From: Bacillota bacterium
GTDB taxonomy: Bacteria > Bacillota_I > Bacilli_A > Erysipelotrichales > Erysipelotrichaceae
Length of the DNA: 33,687 nt
Assembly: GCA_021847325.1 (NCBI GenBank)
Contig: JAJZTY010000007.1
Coordinates: 1-33,687 of the forward strand
Reading direction: 5' to 3'
Shown: in pieces, positions 1 through 7,701 of the stretch
How positions within the stretch are numbered: position 1 is the stretch's first letter
Layout: each line of letters starts with the position of its first letter
The notes under the pieces: generated by a model
What the model was told of the DNA's origin: nothing
Seen by the model: only the letters and a program-made list of their open reading frames with translations
The model's database searches: none
Translations under genes and position numbers: made by a program

Positions 1-12
1 ACAATATCTGTC

Positions 13-47
13 ATACAATCATCATCCTTTCATGACGATGATTGTAT
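13..47. other. Inverted repeat over the 3' end of the 4Fe-4S gene
   Basis: Positions 13-23 and 37-47 are perfect 11-base inverted arms (ATACAATCATC / GATGATTGTAT) around a 13-base loop. The hairpin spans the stop codon of the minus-strand gene. No T-run follows on either strand, so it is not a classical intrinsic terminator. It may still protect or help end the transcript, or be an operator for something beyond the window edge. Confidence 0.5.
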
Positions 48-1064
48 CAAAAAAGAGTCCGTTTTGCGTGGTAAGTGGGGATTCTTACATGCACACTTTT
101 GGGTACTCTTATTTAAACCATCTACAAAGCTCAATGCATCCATCGGACATACGTCGACACATGCTTGACAAGAGGTGCATCGTTCACTATTGACTGTGGG
201 TAGAAAGTTGGTGGTGGCGATGGTTGCACTAGTACCGAATTTCTTGGCTGCGAGCAAAGCTTCACAGCAGCATCCACAGCAATTGCATATGAATGAAACA
301 GAGTTCATCGTATTCTCTCCGATTTGAACGAGGTTGTGTGAGTATGCGACGTCCAGAAGATCCAGACATTCTTGTTTTTCTACTCTTCGAGCATATCCTG
401 CCCGTATCAAGGAATCAGCGACATTGCCGAAAGTCATGCATATTTCTTTTGGAGCATCACAAGCTTTTCCGACATGTTCCATTTTATGACGGCAATAACA
501 AACTCCTATCCCGATGTGTTCAGATGAATTAATGACATGTGTTGCCCGTTGATAATCCATGACTTCCAAAATGTTGTCTTCTGATTGACTGGATTCTATC
601 GCATCTTCATTGACGAAAGCCCTGACGATTTTGGTGTCTGAACCAAAAAACAAATTACGCACGAAATCTTCTTCAACATTCATATATTGATAAAGCAATT
701 GACCAAGACTGTGCTGATCTATATCATCACGTACTCTCATCATCGAAAACTCGATCCAACCCGCCATAGGTGGGGGCAAGATATAATAACGTACCCCACC
801 TTTTTCCCAGTCCAGCAAAATTGCGCGTGAAGCCAATCCGTCGAGTAATGATTCGCATTCATCAACCGGCATTTTTGATCGTTTAGAGGCGATTTTAGCG
901 GTAAATGCTTGTACAGGCAAAAGAGAAACAAACTGAGCTTCTTCTTCGCTGAAAAGTACACTGAGAAGCTTATTGAGCGTTTCGCTTGGAGGTGCCCCCT
1001 GTGGAAAGCGGTTGAGTCGTGTAACGAGGTTTTCATAATGATTACGTGACGTGATATGTCCCAT
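30..1064 (-). CDS. 4Fe-4S ferredoxin-type protein with N-terminal helical domain
   Basis: This 344-residue protein looks cytosolic, with no signal peptide. Its N-terminal ~170 residues resemble a winged-helix-like region found in a family of 4Fe-4S proteins of anaerobes. The middle carries a CYCRHK stretch and a CNCCGCCCEAL motif. The C-terminal part has one clear ferredoxin cluster (CTSCQACVDVCP). A second cluster, which relatives often have, is reduced to a CAC stub before a short tail, so the C-terminus may be truncated. A ribosome site (AGGAG) lies 6 bases before the ATG. A sampled stretch (121-180) is about 47% GC, clearly richer than the surrounding genes, which hints at transfer. The family assignment comes from general architecture; the electron-transfer role is inferred and the redox partner is unknown. 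Confidence 0.7.
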   Translation of the reverse strand: MGHITSRNHYENLVTRLNRFPQGAPPSETLNKLLSVLFSEEEAQFVSLLPVQAFTAKIASKRSKMPVDECESLLDGLASRAILLDWEKGGVRYYILPPPMAGWIEFSMMRVRDDIDQHSLGQLLYQYMNVEEDFVRNLFFGSDTKIVRAFVNEDAIESSQSEDNILEVMDYQRATHVINSSEHIGIGVCYCRHKMEHVGKACDAPKEICMTFGNVADSLIRAGYARRVEKQECLDLLDVAYSHNLVQIGENTMNSVSFICNCCGCCCEALLAAKKFGTSATIATTNFLPTVNSERCTSCQACVDVCPMDALSFVDGLNKSTQKCACKNPHLPRKTDSFLIQSSS

Positions 1065-1381
1065 ATTTATCTCCTATAATAATGTCTTCTTTTACAAATC
1101 ATAGCATAGATTATAAAGATTTAACTTTGAACATAAGCATACACAATTTTAAAGCTAATCAACTATTTAATAATGATCTTGGTTTAAAACAATACATAGA
1201 TTATATATTTGCAGGTTTAAATAATATTCGAAAAATTATTAAAAATATTTTAAAGGTTTGATATTAAAGAAATGTCATGAAAAATCAATCAATTCGTTTC
1301 ATCCTTGTGAAAAGTGGAAATTAGATTTGATAAAGAATAATTTTGATTATAGGTAATATAACTTCATATACTCTAAAGTTA
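1065..1381. other. AT-rich intergenic stretch without a supported gene
   Basis: This 317-base gap lies between two minus-strand genes. It holds the ribosome site and probable promoter of the 4Fe-4S gene at its left edge. The rest is very AT-rich. A 59-codon open frame on the + strand (1082-1261) lacks a ribosome site and recognisable content. No convincing terminator or RNA was seen. Confidence 0.5.
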
Positions 1382-2470
1382 TTATTCAAGACTGTTTAAA
1401 CTAGGTATTAGTAAACTATGAACCATATCATAAGCAATTGCGGGTGCACTTGAGATTCCAGGCGACTCAATACCAACAAAATTGAAAAAGTGTTTTACAT
1501 ATGGGCTTTCTGATAGTATGAAATCATCCGAATCAACTCTTGGTCTTAATCCAGAAAATGTATTAATTTCATATTGGAAAGGAATATTCTTCATCATTTT
1601 TAATATTTTATCTTTTACTTCATGAATTCCTGCTTCAGTAACGATATTATCTTCAATGGTTTTAACATCTAACGCATTAGGTCCAATTAAGAATTTTCCA
1701 TCAATCGTAGGGACAAATAAAACTCCTTTACCAAGTGGAGATGGAACGGGATAAAAAATTCTAGAAGTAACATAAGATGCTTGATCAGATAATACAAGGT
1801 ACTCACCACGTCGATAATGTAAGTTGAAGCTTGGTTTTGAGACCATTTGTTCAATTTCTGAAGCATATAGTCCAGAGGCATTTACAACAAGCCTACTTTC
1901 AAAAACACCTTTATTGGTGTGAACTTCAAAATGATTATTGGCTTTAATAATTTTAAGTACTTTTGTATCAAATTTAGCGACTCCACCATTTTTTACCCCT
2001 TTTTTAATCGCTTGTTGTGAAAGGTGTGTGGGTTGAATAATTGCGGTTGTAGGCATATCTAATGCGCCAACAATCGAGTCTGAAAGATAGGGTTCATTTT
2101 GAAGCGCAACATCGCGAGTTAATAGTTCAACAGGGACATTACGTTTTAATGCACGTGATTGTAATTCATAAAGATGATCAAGCTCATCGGGATGTTTCGC
2201 GACAACATAGGCTCCAATACGTTTATATGGGGTTTCCAGCTCCTTACAATACGCTTCATAAATAGGAACTGCTAGAATATTATATTTTGCTTTTAACGTA
2301 CCATCAGTTGGATCAATACCACTATGAATAATGGCACTGTTGTGACCTGTAACCTCTAATCCGGCATCTAGATTTTTTTCTAGTATCGTTACACTAACAG
2401 GTTGTTTTGTTAGTTCATAAAAAACGGTACTTCCAATAATACCTGCGCCAATTATTATGATATCTTGCAT
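1382..2470 (-). CDS. FAD-dependent oxidoreductase, GlpA/LhgO-like (DAO family)
   Basis: The 362-residue protein begins with a dinucleotide-binding fold (IIIIGAGIIGSTVFYEL, residues 4-20) and ends with the family signature GIESPGISSAPAIA. This is the DAO fold shared by anaerobic glycerol-3-phosphate dehydrogenase subunit A and L-2-hydroxyglutarate oxidase. It would oxidise a 2-hydroxy acid or glycerol-3-phosphate using FAD. It lacks the C-terminal BFD-like iron-sulphur domain of full GlpA, and no GlpB/GlpC genes are adjacent, so the substrate is open. The start is fixed by AGGAGGAG seven bases before the ATG. The upstream gap has a good promoter (TTACAT-17-TATACA on the minus strand) overlapped by a cre-like site and an inverted repeat, suggesting carbon-source control. 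Confidence 0.75.
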   Translation of the reverse strand: MQDIIIIGAGIIGSTVFYELTKQPVSVTILEKNLDAGLEVTGHNSAIIHSGIDPTDGTLKAKYNILAVPIYEAYCKELETPYKRIGAYVVAKHPDELDHLYELQSRALKRNVPVELLTRDVALQNEPYLSDSIVGALDMPTTAIIQPTHLSQQAIKKGVKNGGVAKFDTKVLKIIKANNHFEVHTNKGVFESRLVVNASGLYASEIEQMVSKPSFNLHYRRGEYLVLSDQASYVTSRIFYPVPSPLGKGVLFVPTIDGKFLIGPNALDVKTIEDNIVTEAGIHEVKDKILKMMKNIPFQYEINTFSGLRPRVDSDDFILSESPYVKHFFNFVGIESPGISSAPAIAYDMVHSLLIPSLNSLE

Positions 2471-2541
2471 AAAGCTCCTCCTATGTAAAAAGCAGAGAAA
2501 GTTTTACTTTCATATCTGTTTTTTGATAAAGAATGATTTGT

Positions 2542-2570
2542 ATAATTTTACATCACGGAAGATGTAAGCG
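2542..2570 (-). promoter_or_regulatory. Promoter of the FAD oxidoreductase gene
   Basis: Read on the minus strand, TTACAT and TATACA are separated by 17 bases, about 75 bases upstream of the FAD oxidoreductase start. The -35 box lies inside the overlapping inverted repeat and cre-like site, so either could act as a repressor site. Confidence 0.45.
2548..2567. promoter_or_regulatory. Inverted repeat TTACATC-N6-GATGTAA (candidate operator)
   Basis: Two perfect 7-base arms surround a 6-base centre in the divergent gap between the FAD oxidoreductase and DJ-1 genes. The geometry suits a dimeric helix-turn-helix regulator. It overlaps the predicted promoter. Confidence 0.45.
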
Positions 2571-2576
2571 CAATCA
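2563..2576. promoter_or_regulatory. cre-like site (CcpA)
   Basis: TGTAAGCGCAATCA matches the consensus TGWAANCGNTNWCA at all but one position. It overlaps the -35 region of the minus-strand gene. The site type is known from Bacillota; no ccpA gene is in this window. Confidence 0.4.
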
Positions 2577-2670
2577 TTTAAGATAATAATGGATTTTATT
2601 GTCGAAAAATAGAGTTAAGAAACAGAAGAATGACAAAAACGTGATAATCTATTACTAAGGAGGAATTTAT

Positions 2671-3192
2671 ATGCGTCTAATAGGAAAAAGAATTTTATCG
2701 CTTGTTTCTGAGGATTTTGATGACTTAGAACTATTCTATCCTATGTTGAGATTAAAAGAAGAAGGTGCTTTGGTGGATGTAGCGGGAGTTGAAAAGAAAA
2801 GCTATTTAGGAAAGTTTGGTTTAACAGTTGAAGCTGATTTGAGTTTTGACAAAGTCGATATCTCGACTTATGATGCTATATTGGTTCCAGGTGGATGGGC
2901 ACCAGATAAACTAAGACGGTATGAAAGTGTCTTAACATTTGTACGTACTATGAATGAGAAGAAACGAGTTATCGGAATGATTTGTCATGCAGGGTGGGTA
3001 TTATCATCAGCAGATATTCTCAAAGGACGAACTGTAACCAGTACACCAGGTATCAAGCATGATTTGATGCATGCAGGAGCACATTGGGTGGATGAAGCAG
3101 TTGTTGTAGATGGAAACCTCATTTCTGGCCGACGTCCACCTGATTTACCATATTATTTACCAAAACTCATTGATGCAATCGAGAAACTTTAA
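2671..3192 (+). CDS. DJ-1/PfpI family protein
   Basis: The 173-residue cytosolic protein has the DJ-1/PfpI flavodoxin-like fold. The nucleophile elbow is ICHAGW with Cys105-His106, and an acidic residue at Glu19 (DDLE) lies where the family places its partner carboxylate. The LVPGGW loop is at residues 71-76. Members are chaperone-like deglycases or proteases acting on damaged proteins or glyoxal adducts; sequence does not say which. The start is set by AAGGAGG eight bases before the ATG. The gene stands alone and divergent from the FAD oxidoreductase, across a shared regulatory gap. Confidence 0.85.
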   Translation: MRLIGKRILSLVSEDFDDLELFYPMLRLKEEGALVDVAGVEKKSYLGKFGLTVEADLSFDKVDISTYDAILVPGGWAPDKLRRYESVLTFVRTMNEKKRVIGMICHAGWVLSSADILKGRTVTSTPGIKHDLMHAGAHWVDEAVVVDGNLISGRRPPDLPYYLPKLIDAIEKL

Positions 3193-3363
3193 TAGATCTT
3201 AACATTTAACACGAAGTAGATTTCTTCATTATATTAGTACAGTTTTTGAAATTTAAAATCATATACTAAATTTACAATTTCTCAATCTCATTAGCGGATA
3301 TTTTAAATAGTAAAAAACAGAGTTTTTAACGAGGTCTAATTTTATTTAATGTATACTTGTTAA
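3193..3363. other. AT-rich intergenic region with a candidate promoter
   Basis: No gene is visible. At 3352-3357 there is TATACT, a plausible -10 box pointing to the right toward the structured RNA candidate. The -35 element is weak. Confidence 0.3.
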
Positions 3364-3474
3364 AGACTATCTTAAATTTAAAAATATAAATCTATTTTTG
3401 GATACAAGTTTAAAGGAATTCGACCACTTGTTTTACAACAATGTGGCTCAAACCGCTTAAAGGCGGTTTTTATT
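3364..3474 (+). ncRNA. Candidate structured small RNA ending in a terminator
   Basis: No protein is encoded here, but three hairpins follow each other. Hairpin 1 has arms 3371-3386 and 3393-3408 (16 pairs with two mismatches, loop TAAATC). Hairpin 2 has arms 3424-3432 and 3437-3446 (nine pairs with one bulged T). Hairpin 3 has arms 3450-3456 and 3463-3469 and is followed by a T-run. A -10-like box lies at 3352-3357. The order (long duplex, AAAGG, hairpin, GC-rich terminator) resembles a type II CRISPR tracrRNA, but no cas gene or repeat array is in the window. It could equally be another small RNA or a terminator region with chance structure. Confidence 0.4.
3450..3474 (+). terminator. Intrinsic terminator of the candidate small RNA
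   Basis: Arms AAACCGC and GCGGTTT pair seven bases around a six-base loop, followed by TTTTTATTT. It reads rightward. Confidence 0.7.
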
Positions 3475-3592
3475 TGATATAAAGAATAATAGTTTAATGC
3501 TAAAAAGATTTCTAATGCTTATTATAGTAAAACAGATAAACTCTATAAAACTGGTTAGTTTAAATAGATGACTGAATTATTCAGTAACTTAT
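3475..3592. other. AT-rich spacer between the small RNA and the membrane-protein gene
   Basis: Nothing recognisable was seen apart from low-complexity AT sequence. Confidence 0.4.
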
Positions 3593-3621
3593 AAAAAAAC
3601 TTAAGTTTGATTAACTTAAGT
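3593..3621 (-). terminator. Terminator of the pcm / membrane-protein unit
   Basis: On the minus strand, ACTTAAGTT and AACTTAAGT pair nine bases around a five-base loop and are followed by seven T. The hairpin overlaps the stop codon of the small membrane protein. Confidence 0.8.
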
Positions 3622-3919
3622 CTTGAGAAATAGTATTTATTCTTTGATTAGAATGATTCATTTTCAAGTAAATCAAAAATAGAATTAAGCTAGGTAAATA
3701 AAATATTAATGCGAATAATGCACTTCTTACCATTGAATCCATAAATCCACTGAAATAACCAATATAGAATAAGAATGATCCGAATAAGAATGCTAAGATA
3801 GGTAATAATAAACCGATCCATCTTTGATTCAAGTTACATAAATAGATTTGTAAAACTACGATAAGCACAACTGGTAAAAATGCTGATAAACCGGCTAAAA
3901 TCATTGGAATTATTTGCAT
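3611..3919 (-). CDS. Small integral membrane protein, unknown function
   Basis: The 102-residue protein is hydrophobic, with about three membrane segments: residues 1-24, a middle pair around LLLPILAFLFGSFLFYIGYF, and ALIFYLPSLILFLIYL. A short polar C-terminal tail follows. I do not recognise the family. The start chosen here (Met at 3919) has a purine-rich GGGGG site seven to twelve bases upstream. A longer in-frame reading from 4009 would overlap pcm and lacks such a site. It lies 58 bases downstream of pcm on the same strand, so the two are probably co-transcribed. Confidence 0.6.
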   Translation of the reverse strand: MQIIPMILAGLSAFLPVVLIVVLQIYLCNLNQRWIGLLLPILAFLFGSFLFYIGYFSGFMDSMVRSALFALIFYLPSLILFLIYLKMNHSNQRINTISQDLS

Positions 3920-3977
3920 AATTTTTCCCCCTGAAAATAGTATACAAAATATAGATAATATTTTATATATCTTTATC

Positions 3978-4571
3978 TTAATCTTTTGGTCGAAACCCAA
4001 ATTCTCCAATGAGTTCTACAAACACAACGCCACCCATATCTGTTTTAGTGATGTTTCCCATTTTATCTTTCTCTACAAGGTTTAGTCTTTGCGAATATTT
4101 CTGTCCCACTGGAATTAAAAGCTTACCATTCACATTGAGTTGATTGATTAAAGAAGGTGGAATCTCATTACATGCGGCAGAGACAATAATACGATCATAA
4201 GGTGCAGATGAAGGATATCCATTAGTTCCATCTGTGATAATATAATCGATATTCAAATAACCCAGTTGAGTTAATCGAGTTTGAGCTTGTTTAGAGAGTT
4301 CTTTGATTCTTTCAACGGAATAAATCCTACTCACAAAAGGGGATAGGAGTGCTGTTAAATAACCAGATCCTGTCCCAATCTCAAGGACAGTATCTGTAGG
4401 TTCTGGATCAAGGATTAATATCATTTGTTGAATTAACGATGGTTGTGAAGTTGATTGTCCAAATCCTATTGGATAGGGAGTGTCTAATAATAATTCAACT
4501 TTAAAAGGTTCTGGTATAAAATCCCTTCGGTTGAGATGATTAAAGTGATGAATAAAGGCTTGTTTATCCAT
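3978..4571 (-). CDS. pcm: Protein-L-isoaspartate O-methyltransferase
   Basis: The 197-residue product uses S-adenosylmethionine to methylate isoaspartate residues in damaged proteins, a cytosolic repair step. The SAM-binding motif VLEIGTGSGYL is clear, the family's substrate-binding stretch IGFGQSTSQPSL precedes it, and DRIIVSAAC and LLIPVG follow. Length is typical of the family. The start at 4571 is preceded by GAGGAAG; an upstream ATG at 4589 has no ribosome site. A small membrane protein follows on the same strand. The related family of Mollicute and Bacillota methyltransferases annotated as PCMT is well established, but the exact protein substrates are not shown. Confidence 0.85.
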   Translation of the reverse strand: MDKQAFIHHFNHLNRRDFIPEPFKVELLLDTPYPIGFGQSTSQPSLIQQMILILDPEPTDTVLEIGTGSGYLTALLSPFVSRIYSVERIKELSKQAQTRLTQLGYLNIDYIITDGTNGYPSSAPYDRIIVSAACNEIPPSLINQLNVNGKLLIPVGQKYSQRLNLVEKDKMGNITKTDMGGVVFVELIGEFGFRPKD

Positions 4572-4590
4572 AATCTTCCTCAATACCATT

Positions 4591-4626
4591 ATAGTTCTAA
4601 TTGATAAGTAGATTGGAACTATTTTT
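4591..4626. other. Hairpin with T-run between divergent pcm and HAD genes
   Basis: ATAGTTCTAAT (4591-4601) pairs with ATTGGAACTAT (4612-4622), followed by TTTTT on the + strand. It sits where the promoters of the two divergent genes should be. It might be an attenuator or an operator; the function is unknown. Confidence 0.4.
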
Positions 4627-4697
4627 CATGTTTGTTTGTTTATGTTTTCACTCTTCAATGATAGGATGAACACTAGAGAATAGAGGGAAAATATAAT

Positions 4698-5522
4698 ATG
4701 AAGACAAAACTAGTTATTGCAGATATTGATGGAACTCTAGTGAATTATGGCAAAGATATCATGCCACTTACACGCCAAGCATTAATTGATTTGCATGAAA
4801 AAGGAGTATTATTAGGTATCGCATCTGGAAGACCTGTTGGAGATCAACTAAAAGCGAATGCGGCTAAGTGGGGATTGGATTTTCAGTTTGATGTTATCAT
4901 TGGAATGAACGGTGGACAACTCTTAGATGTTAGAAATGATTCATATGAGGAGTTTTTCAAATTAAAAGCAGAGTATATTCATGAAATTATTGATATGATG
5001 AGACCTTTAAATCTGAATCCATTTGTTTATAAAGAAGGATATATGTTAAGTGGTCGATTAGATGAAGAAATGAAGGCATCGGCAGTTCGTAATCATGAAC
5101 CAGCTATTCCATGTAAAGAAGAATCCGAATTATGGGAAACAGATAATGCAAAACTATTATTTAGACTTCCTCCAAATCCTGAAGAAGTTAAGAAGATTGT
5201 GGATTTTGCGGCTGCGCATCCTAGACCTTATTATCAATCATTCTTATCAGGACCTAAAATGTTAGAGTTCCAAGACCCAAGAGTTAATAAAGGGGTTGCG
5301 TTGATTGAATATTGTAAAAAGAATGGAATAGAGTTGTCCGAAGTCATCGCTATTGGAGACGCAAGTAACGATAATGATATGTTAAAAGTGGCAGGCTTAG
5401 GTGTTTGTTTAAAGAATGGAACACCCGATACTTTAGCGATTGCGGATGTGATTACTGAATATGATTGTGATCAAGATGGGGCAGGACGTTATTTATATCA
5501 GTATGTGTTAAATACACTATAG
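4698..5522 (+). CDS. Cof-type HAD-superfamily phosphatase
   Basis: The 274-residue protein carries the HAD nucleophile motif DIDGT (Asp9, Asp11), the SGR motif II near residue 43, and the C-terminal GDASNDNDM magnesium-binding motif. The large cap domain between them is the Cof (type IIB) kind. Such enzymes dephosphorylate sugar phosphates, flavin or pyridoxal phosphate, usually with broad specificity, so the substrate cannot be named. It is a single gene, preceded by an AGAGGG ribosome site and closed by a terminator shared with the convergent psuG unit. Confidence 0.85.
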   Translation: MKTKLVIADIDGTLVNYGKDIMPLTRQALIDLHEKGVLLGIASGRPVGDQLKANAAKWGLDFQFDVIIGMNGGQLLDVRNDSYEEFFKLKAEYIHEIIDMMRPLNLNPFVYKEGYMLSGRLDEEMKASAVRNHEPAIPCKEESELWETDNAKLLFRLPPNPEEVKKIVDFAAAHPRPYYQSFLSGPKMLEFQDPRVNKGVALIEYCKKNGIELSEVIAIGDASNDNDMLKVAGLGVCLKNGTPDTLAIADVITEYDCDQDGAGRYLYQYVLNTL

Positions 5523-5524
5523 TA

Positions 5525-5555
5525 AAAAAGTCGTTCAAGATTGAACGACTCTTTA
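5525..5555. terminator. Bidirectional terminator between HAD gene and psuG
   Basis: AGTCGTTCA (5529-5537) pairs with TGAACGACT (5542-5550). The minus-strand reading is followed by a run of T (AAAAAA on +), and the + reading by CTTTATTATTT. It ends two convergent units. Confidence 0.85.
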
Positions 5556-6479
5556 TTATTTGTATTGATTATAGGATTTTGCGATTTGTGCGCCAAGACG
5601 AGCGTTGTTATAAACGAGTTGGATATTTGCCGCTAAACTCTTGCCTTCTGAACGCTTAACAATATTTCCTAATAGGAATGGGGTAGCACGTTTACCACTG
5701 ATTCCTTTTTCTTTTGCCTCTTGAACAGATGCCGCAATTATTCCATCAATATAAGCTCGATCAAGTTCATATTCTTTTGGGATAGGATTCGTGATTAATT
5801 CTCCACCTTTTAAATTGAGTAAATCTTTTGTGTAAACGAAGTGTGCAATTTCAGCTGGAGTATCCATACGTTGTTCCAACTTATAGCCACTTGTACGTGT
5901 AAAGAATGCAGGAAGTTCATCTGTTTGATAACCAATAACAGGAACACCTTTGGTTTCTAAGTATTCAAGTGTTCTTGGTAAATCAAGAATTGATTTAGCA
6001 CCAGCACAGATAACAGTCACCCGTGTTTGTGCCATTTCATCTAAGTCAGCAGATACATCCATATCTTCTTCAAATCCACGATGAACACCACCGATACCAC
6101 CTGTAACGAAGAAACGAATACCAGCCATTTCTGCACAGATCATGGTAGCTGCGACGGTTGTCGCGCCAATCTTTTTGAGGGATAAACAGGTTGCTAAATC
6201 ACGTCGAGATACTTTTAATACATCTTGTCCTGTTTTAGCTAGTAGCTCTAATTCTTCAGGTTCTAATCCTATTTTAATCTTGCCATCCATGATTGCGATG
6301 GTTGCAGGAACTGCACCTTCTTCACGAATGATTTGTTCTACTGTGTTTGCCATTTCGACATTCTGTGGATAAGGCATACCATGTGAAATAATAGTAGACT
6401 CTAATGCGACAATTGGTTTACCAGCTTTCATTGCCTCAGTGACTTCTTTTGAAAAACTTAGAAATTGATTTGTACTCAT
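5556..6479 (-). CDS. psuG: Pseudouridine-5'-phosphate glycosidase
   Basis: This 307-residue enzyme splits pseudouridine 5'-phosphate into uracil and ribose 5-phosphate, the second step of pseudouridine salvage. Residues equivalent to the catalytic set of E. coli PsuG are visible at an offset of four: Glu27 ([10 protein letters not shown]), Lys89 (VLKVSRRD), Asp145 (DVSADLDEM) and Lys162 (CAGAKSILD). The conserved [10 protein letters not shown] stretch lies at 126-135. The start overlaps the psuK stop by four bases (ATGA), so the two are translationally coupled. Length is normal and no defect is seen. Confidence 0.97.
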   Translation of the reverse strand: MSTNQFLSFSKEVTEAMKAGKPIVALESTIISHGMPYPQNVEMANTVEQIIREEGAVPATIAIMDGKIKIGLEPEELELLAKTGQDVLKVSRRDLATCLSLKKIGATTVAATMICAEMAGIRFFVTGGIGGVHRGFEEDMDVSADLDEMAQTRVTVICAGAKSILDLPRTLEYLETKGVPVIGYQTDELPAFFTRTSGYKLEQRMDTPAEIAHFVYTKDLLNLKGGELITNPIPKEYELDRAYIDGIIAASVQEAKEKGISGKRATPFLLGNIVKRSEGKSLAANIQLVYNNARLGAQIAKSYNQYK

Positions 6480-7573
6480 TGGATATAATCCTCCTTGTCT
6501 TGTTGTAATTGGGCTTCATTCAATTCTTTCCGAACTGAATGTATAGATTGTATTGTTTGATTTGCATTGGCTAATCCATAATCTAAAGCATCTTCTAAAT
6601 TCATATTCTGATTTAATGCATAAATCACACCACTCGAGAACGCATCACCCGCTCCAGTCGCGTCCACAATGTACTTTGCAGGTTTAACTCGTTTCAATCG
6701 TGGTTCTTGATCATAACTAGCATAGGCAACACTATTAGCACCATTTGTCACAATCGCATGTTTCGATCCTGCTTCAATCCATCGTTTCGCAAAAACCATC
6801 GGATCTGTCTCAGTTGAGTGGAAGTATGCTTGTGATTCATCTAAATTAAATATGGTTAAGTAAGCTCCATCTAATCTTTCAGGTAAACGTTTTGTCTTAG
6901 GTGCAGAAACTCCAATTAAGATCAGCTTCTTATTTAAGAGTAAACATTGATTAAATAAATTCTCCATCGTATCTTTACGAAGATTATTATCCACCACAAT
7001 AAAATGTGCACCTGCTATAACCGATTGATTAGATATCATCCATTCAGGATCCATCTTCTCGATAATATTCATATCAGCTAAACCTAAACTCATTTCACCG
7101 TTTGGACTAAGAACGGCAAGATATGATCCAGTTGAATAACCATCTAGAGTTTGAACTCTGGAGACATCCATTAAGGGATGACACTCTTCTAGAATTTGAC
7201 GTCCAGCCATATCATTTCCAACCAAGGTTAAGAGTGTTACAGATTGACTTAAACGACCTAAGTTCTCTGCTACATTTCTTACTACACCTCCTAAAGAGTG
7301 TTTTGATTGAGCAGGGTTGGATGTGCCAAGTTGTAAATCTTCCGATAAGATCAACTTAGTATCTAAATTTGCACCACCTACACAAACAATTAAATGACCT
7401 CGTTCTTCATTCAAAATATAAGCTCGACCTGTAATATAACCTTCATCCGTTAAGCCTTTGATTAAATTAGCGATAGCTGAACGAGATAGTCCAATTAAAT
7501 CAGCTAGAGCTTGTTGAGAAATATACGGATTTTTACGGATTTCATCTAAGATTCGTTCTTGTGTTTTATTCAT
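6476..7573 (-). CDS. psuK: Pseudouridine kinase with N-terminal winged-helix domain
   Basis: This 365-residue PfkB-family kinase phosphorylates pseudouridine to feed PsuG. Residues 4-53 form a MarR/winged-helix DNA-binding domain ([20 protein letters not shown]), which is a known addition in Bacillota homologues. The kinase part shows the GG of the ribokinase fold at 95-96 and the anion-hole motif GAGD at 307-310 with catalytic base Asp310. The protein is therefore probably both enzyme and regulator. Two similar TTATGTA sites lie in the upstream gap, one over its own predicted transcription start. It is the first gene of the psuK-psuG unit and is divergent from a nucleoside hydrolase. Confidence 0.93.
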   Translation of the reverse strand: MNKTQERILDEIRKNPYISQQALADLIGLSRSAIANLIKGLTDEGYITGRAYILNEERGHLIVCVGGANLDTKLILSEDLQLGTSNPAQSKHSLGGVVRNVAENLGRLSQSVTLLTLVGNDMAGRQILEECHPLMDVSRVQTLDGYSTGSYLAVLSPNGEMSLGLADMNIIEKMDPEWMISNQSVIAGAHFIVVDNNLRKDTMENLFNQCLLLNKKLILIGVSAPKTKRLPERLDGAYLTIFNLDESQAYFHSTETDPMVFAKRWIEAGSKHAIVTNGANSVAYASYDQEPRLKRVKPAKYIVDATGAGDAFSSGVIYALNQNMNLEDALDYGLANANQTIQSIHSVRKELNEAQLQQDKEDYIQ

Positions 7574-7593
7574 ACTTGATCTCCATAAACAAA

Positions 7594-7614
7594 TGTCATT
7601 ATGTATGACATAAG
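7594..7614. promoter_or_regulatory. Operator 1: nested palindromes at the psuK start site
   Basis: ATGTCAT-N5-ATGACAT (7594-7612) overlaps TTATGT-N3-ACATAA (7600-7614). The region lies at the predicted psuK transcription start. The core TTATGTAT recurs 49 bases away at 7649. Confidence 0.5.
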
Positions 7615-7615
7615 T

Positions 7616-7645
7616 TTATTATAGTACGAAGTTTATAACTGTCAA
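7616..7645 (-). promoter_or_regulatory. Promoter of psuK-psuG
   Basis: On the minus strand there is a consensus TTGACA (7645-7640), then TATAAA at 18-base spacing or TATATA at 16. Transcription would start near 7609, inside operator 1. Confidence 0.65.
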
Positions 7646-7648
7646 GTG

Positions 7649-7662
7649 TTATGTATAATAAA
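7649..7662 (+). promoter_or_regulatory. Operator 2 overlapping the -10 box of the nucleoside hydrolase gene
   Basis: TTATGTATAATAAA shares its first eight bases with operator 1 and contains TATAAT (7654-7659), a perfect -10 box for the rightward gene, about 40 bases before its start codon. Confidence 0.5.
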
Positions 7663-7701
7663 TTTTAATTCTTGAGGTACAATTGAATTAAAAGGAGTTA
7701 T

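Noticed and set aside
293-532. Open frame on + inside the 4Fe-4S gene
   Set aside because: It is the shadow of a well-supported gene on the other strand with no family features.
1082-1261. A 59-codon open frame on the + strand
   Set aside because: It has no ribosome site, starts inside the promoter area of the opposite gene, and shows no family-like motif; it is likely chance in AT-rich DNA.
1281-1400. Possible terminator of the FAD oxidoreductase gene (ATAACTT/AAGTTAT arms)
   Set aside because: The arms are weak and overlap the 3' end of the gene, and no T-run follows on the minus strand.
3920-4009. Longer N-terminus for the small membrane protein
   Set aside because: It would overlap pcm and lacks a ribosome site, whereas the ATG at 3919 has a good purine-rich site.
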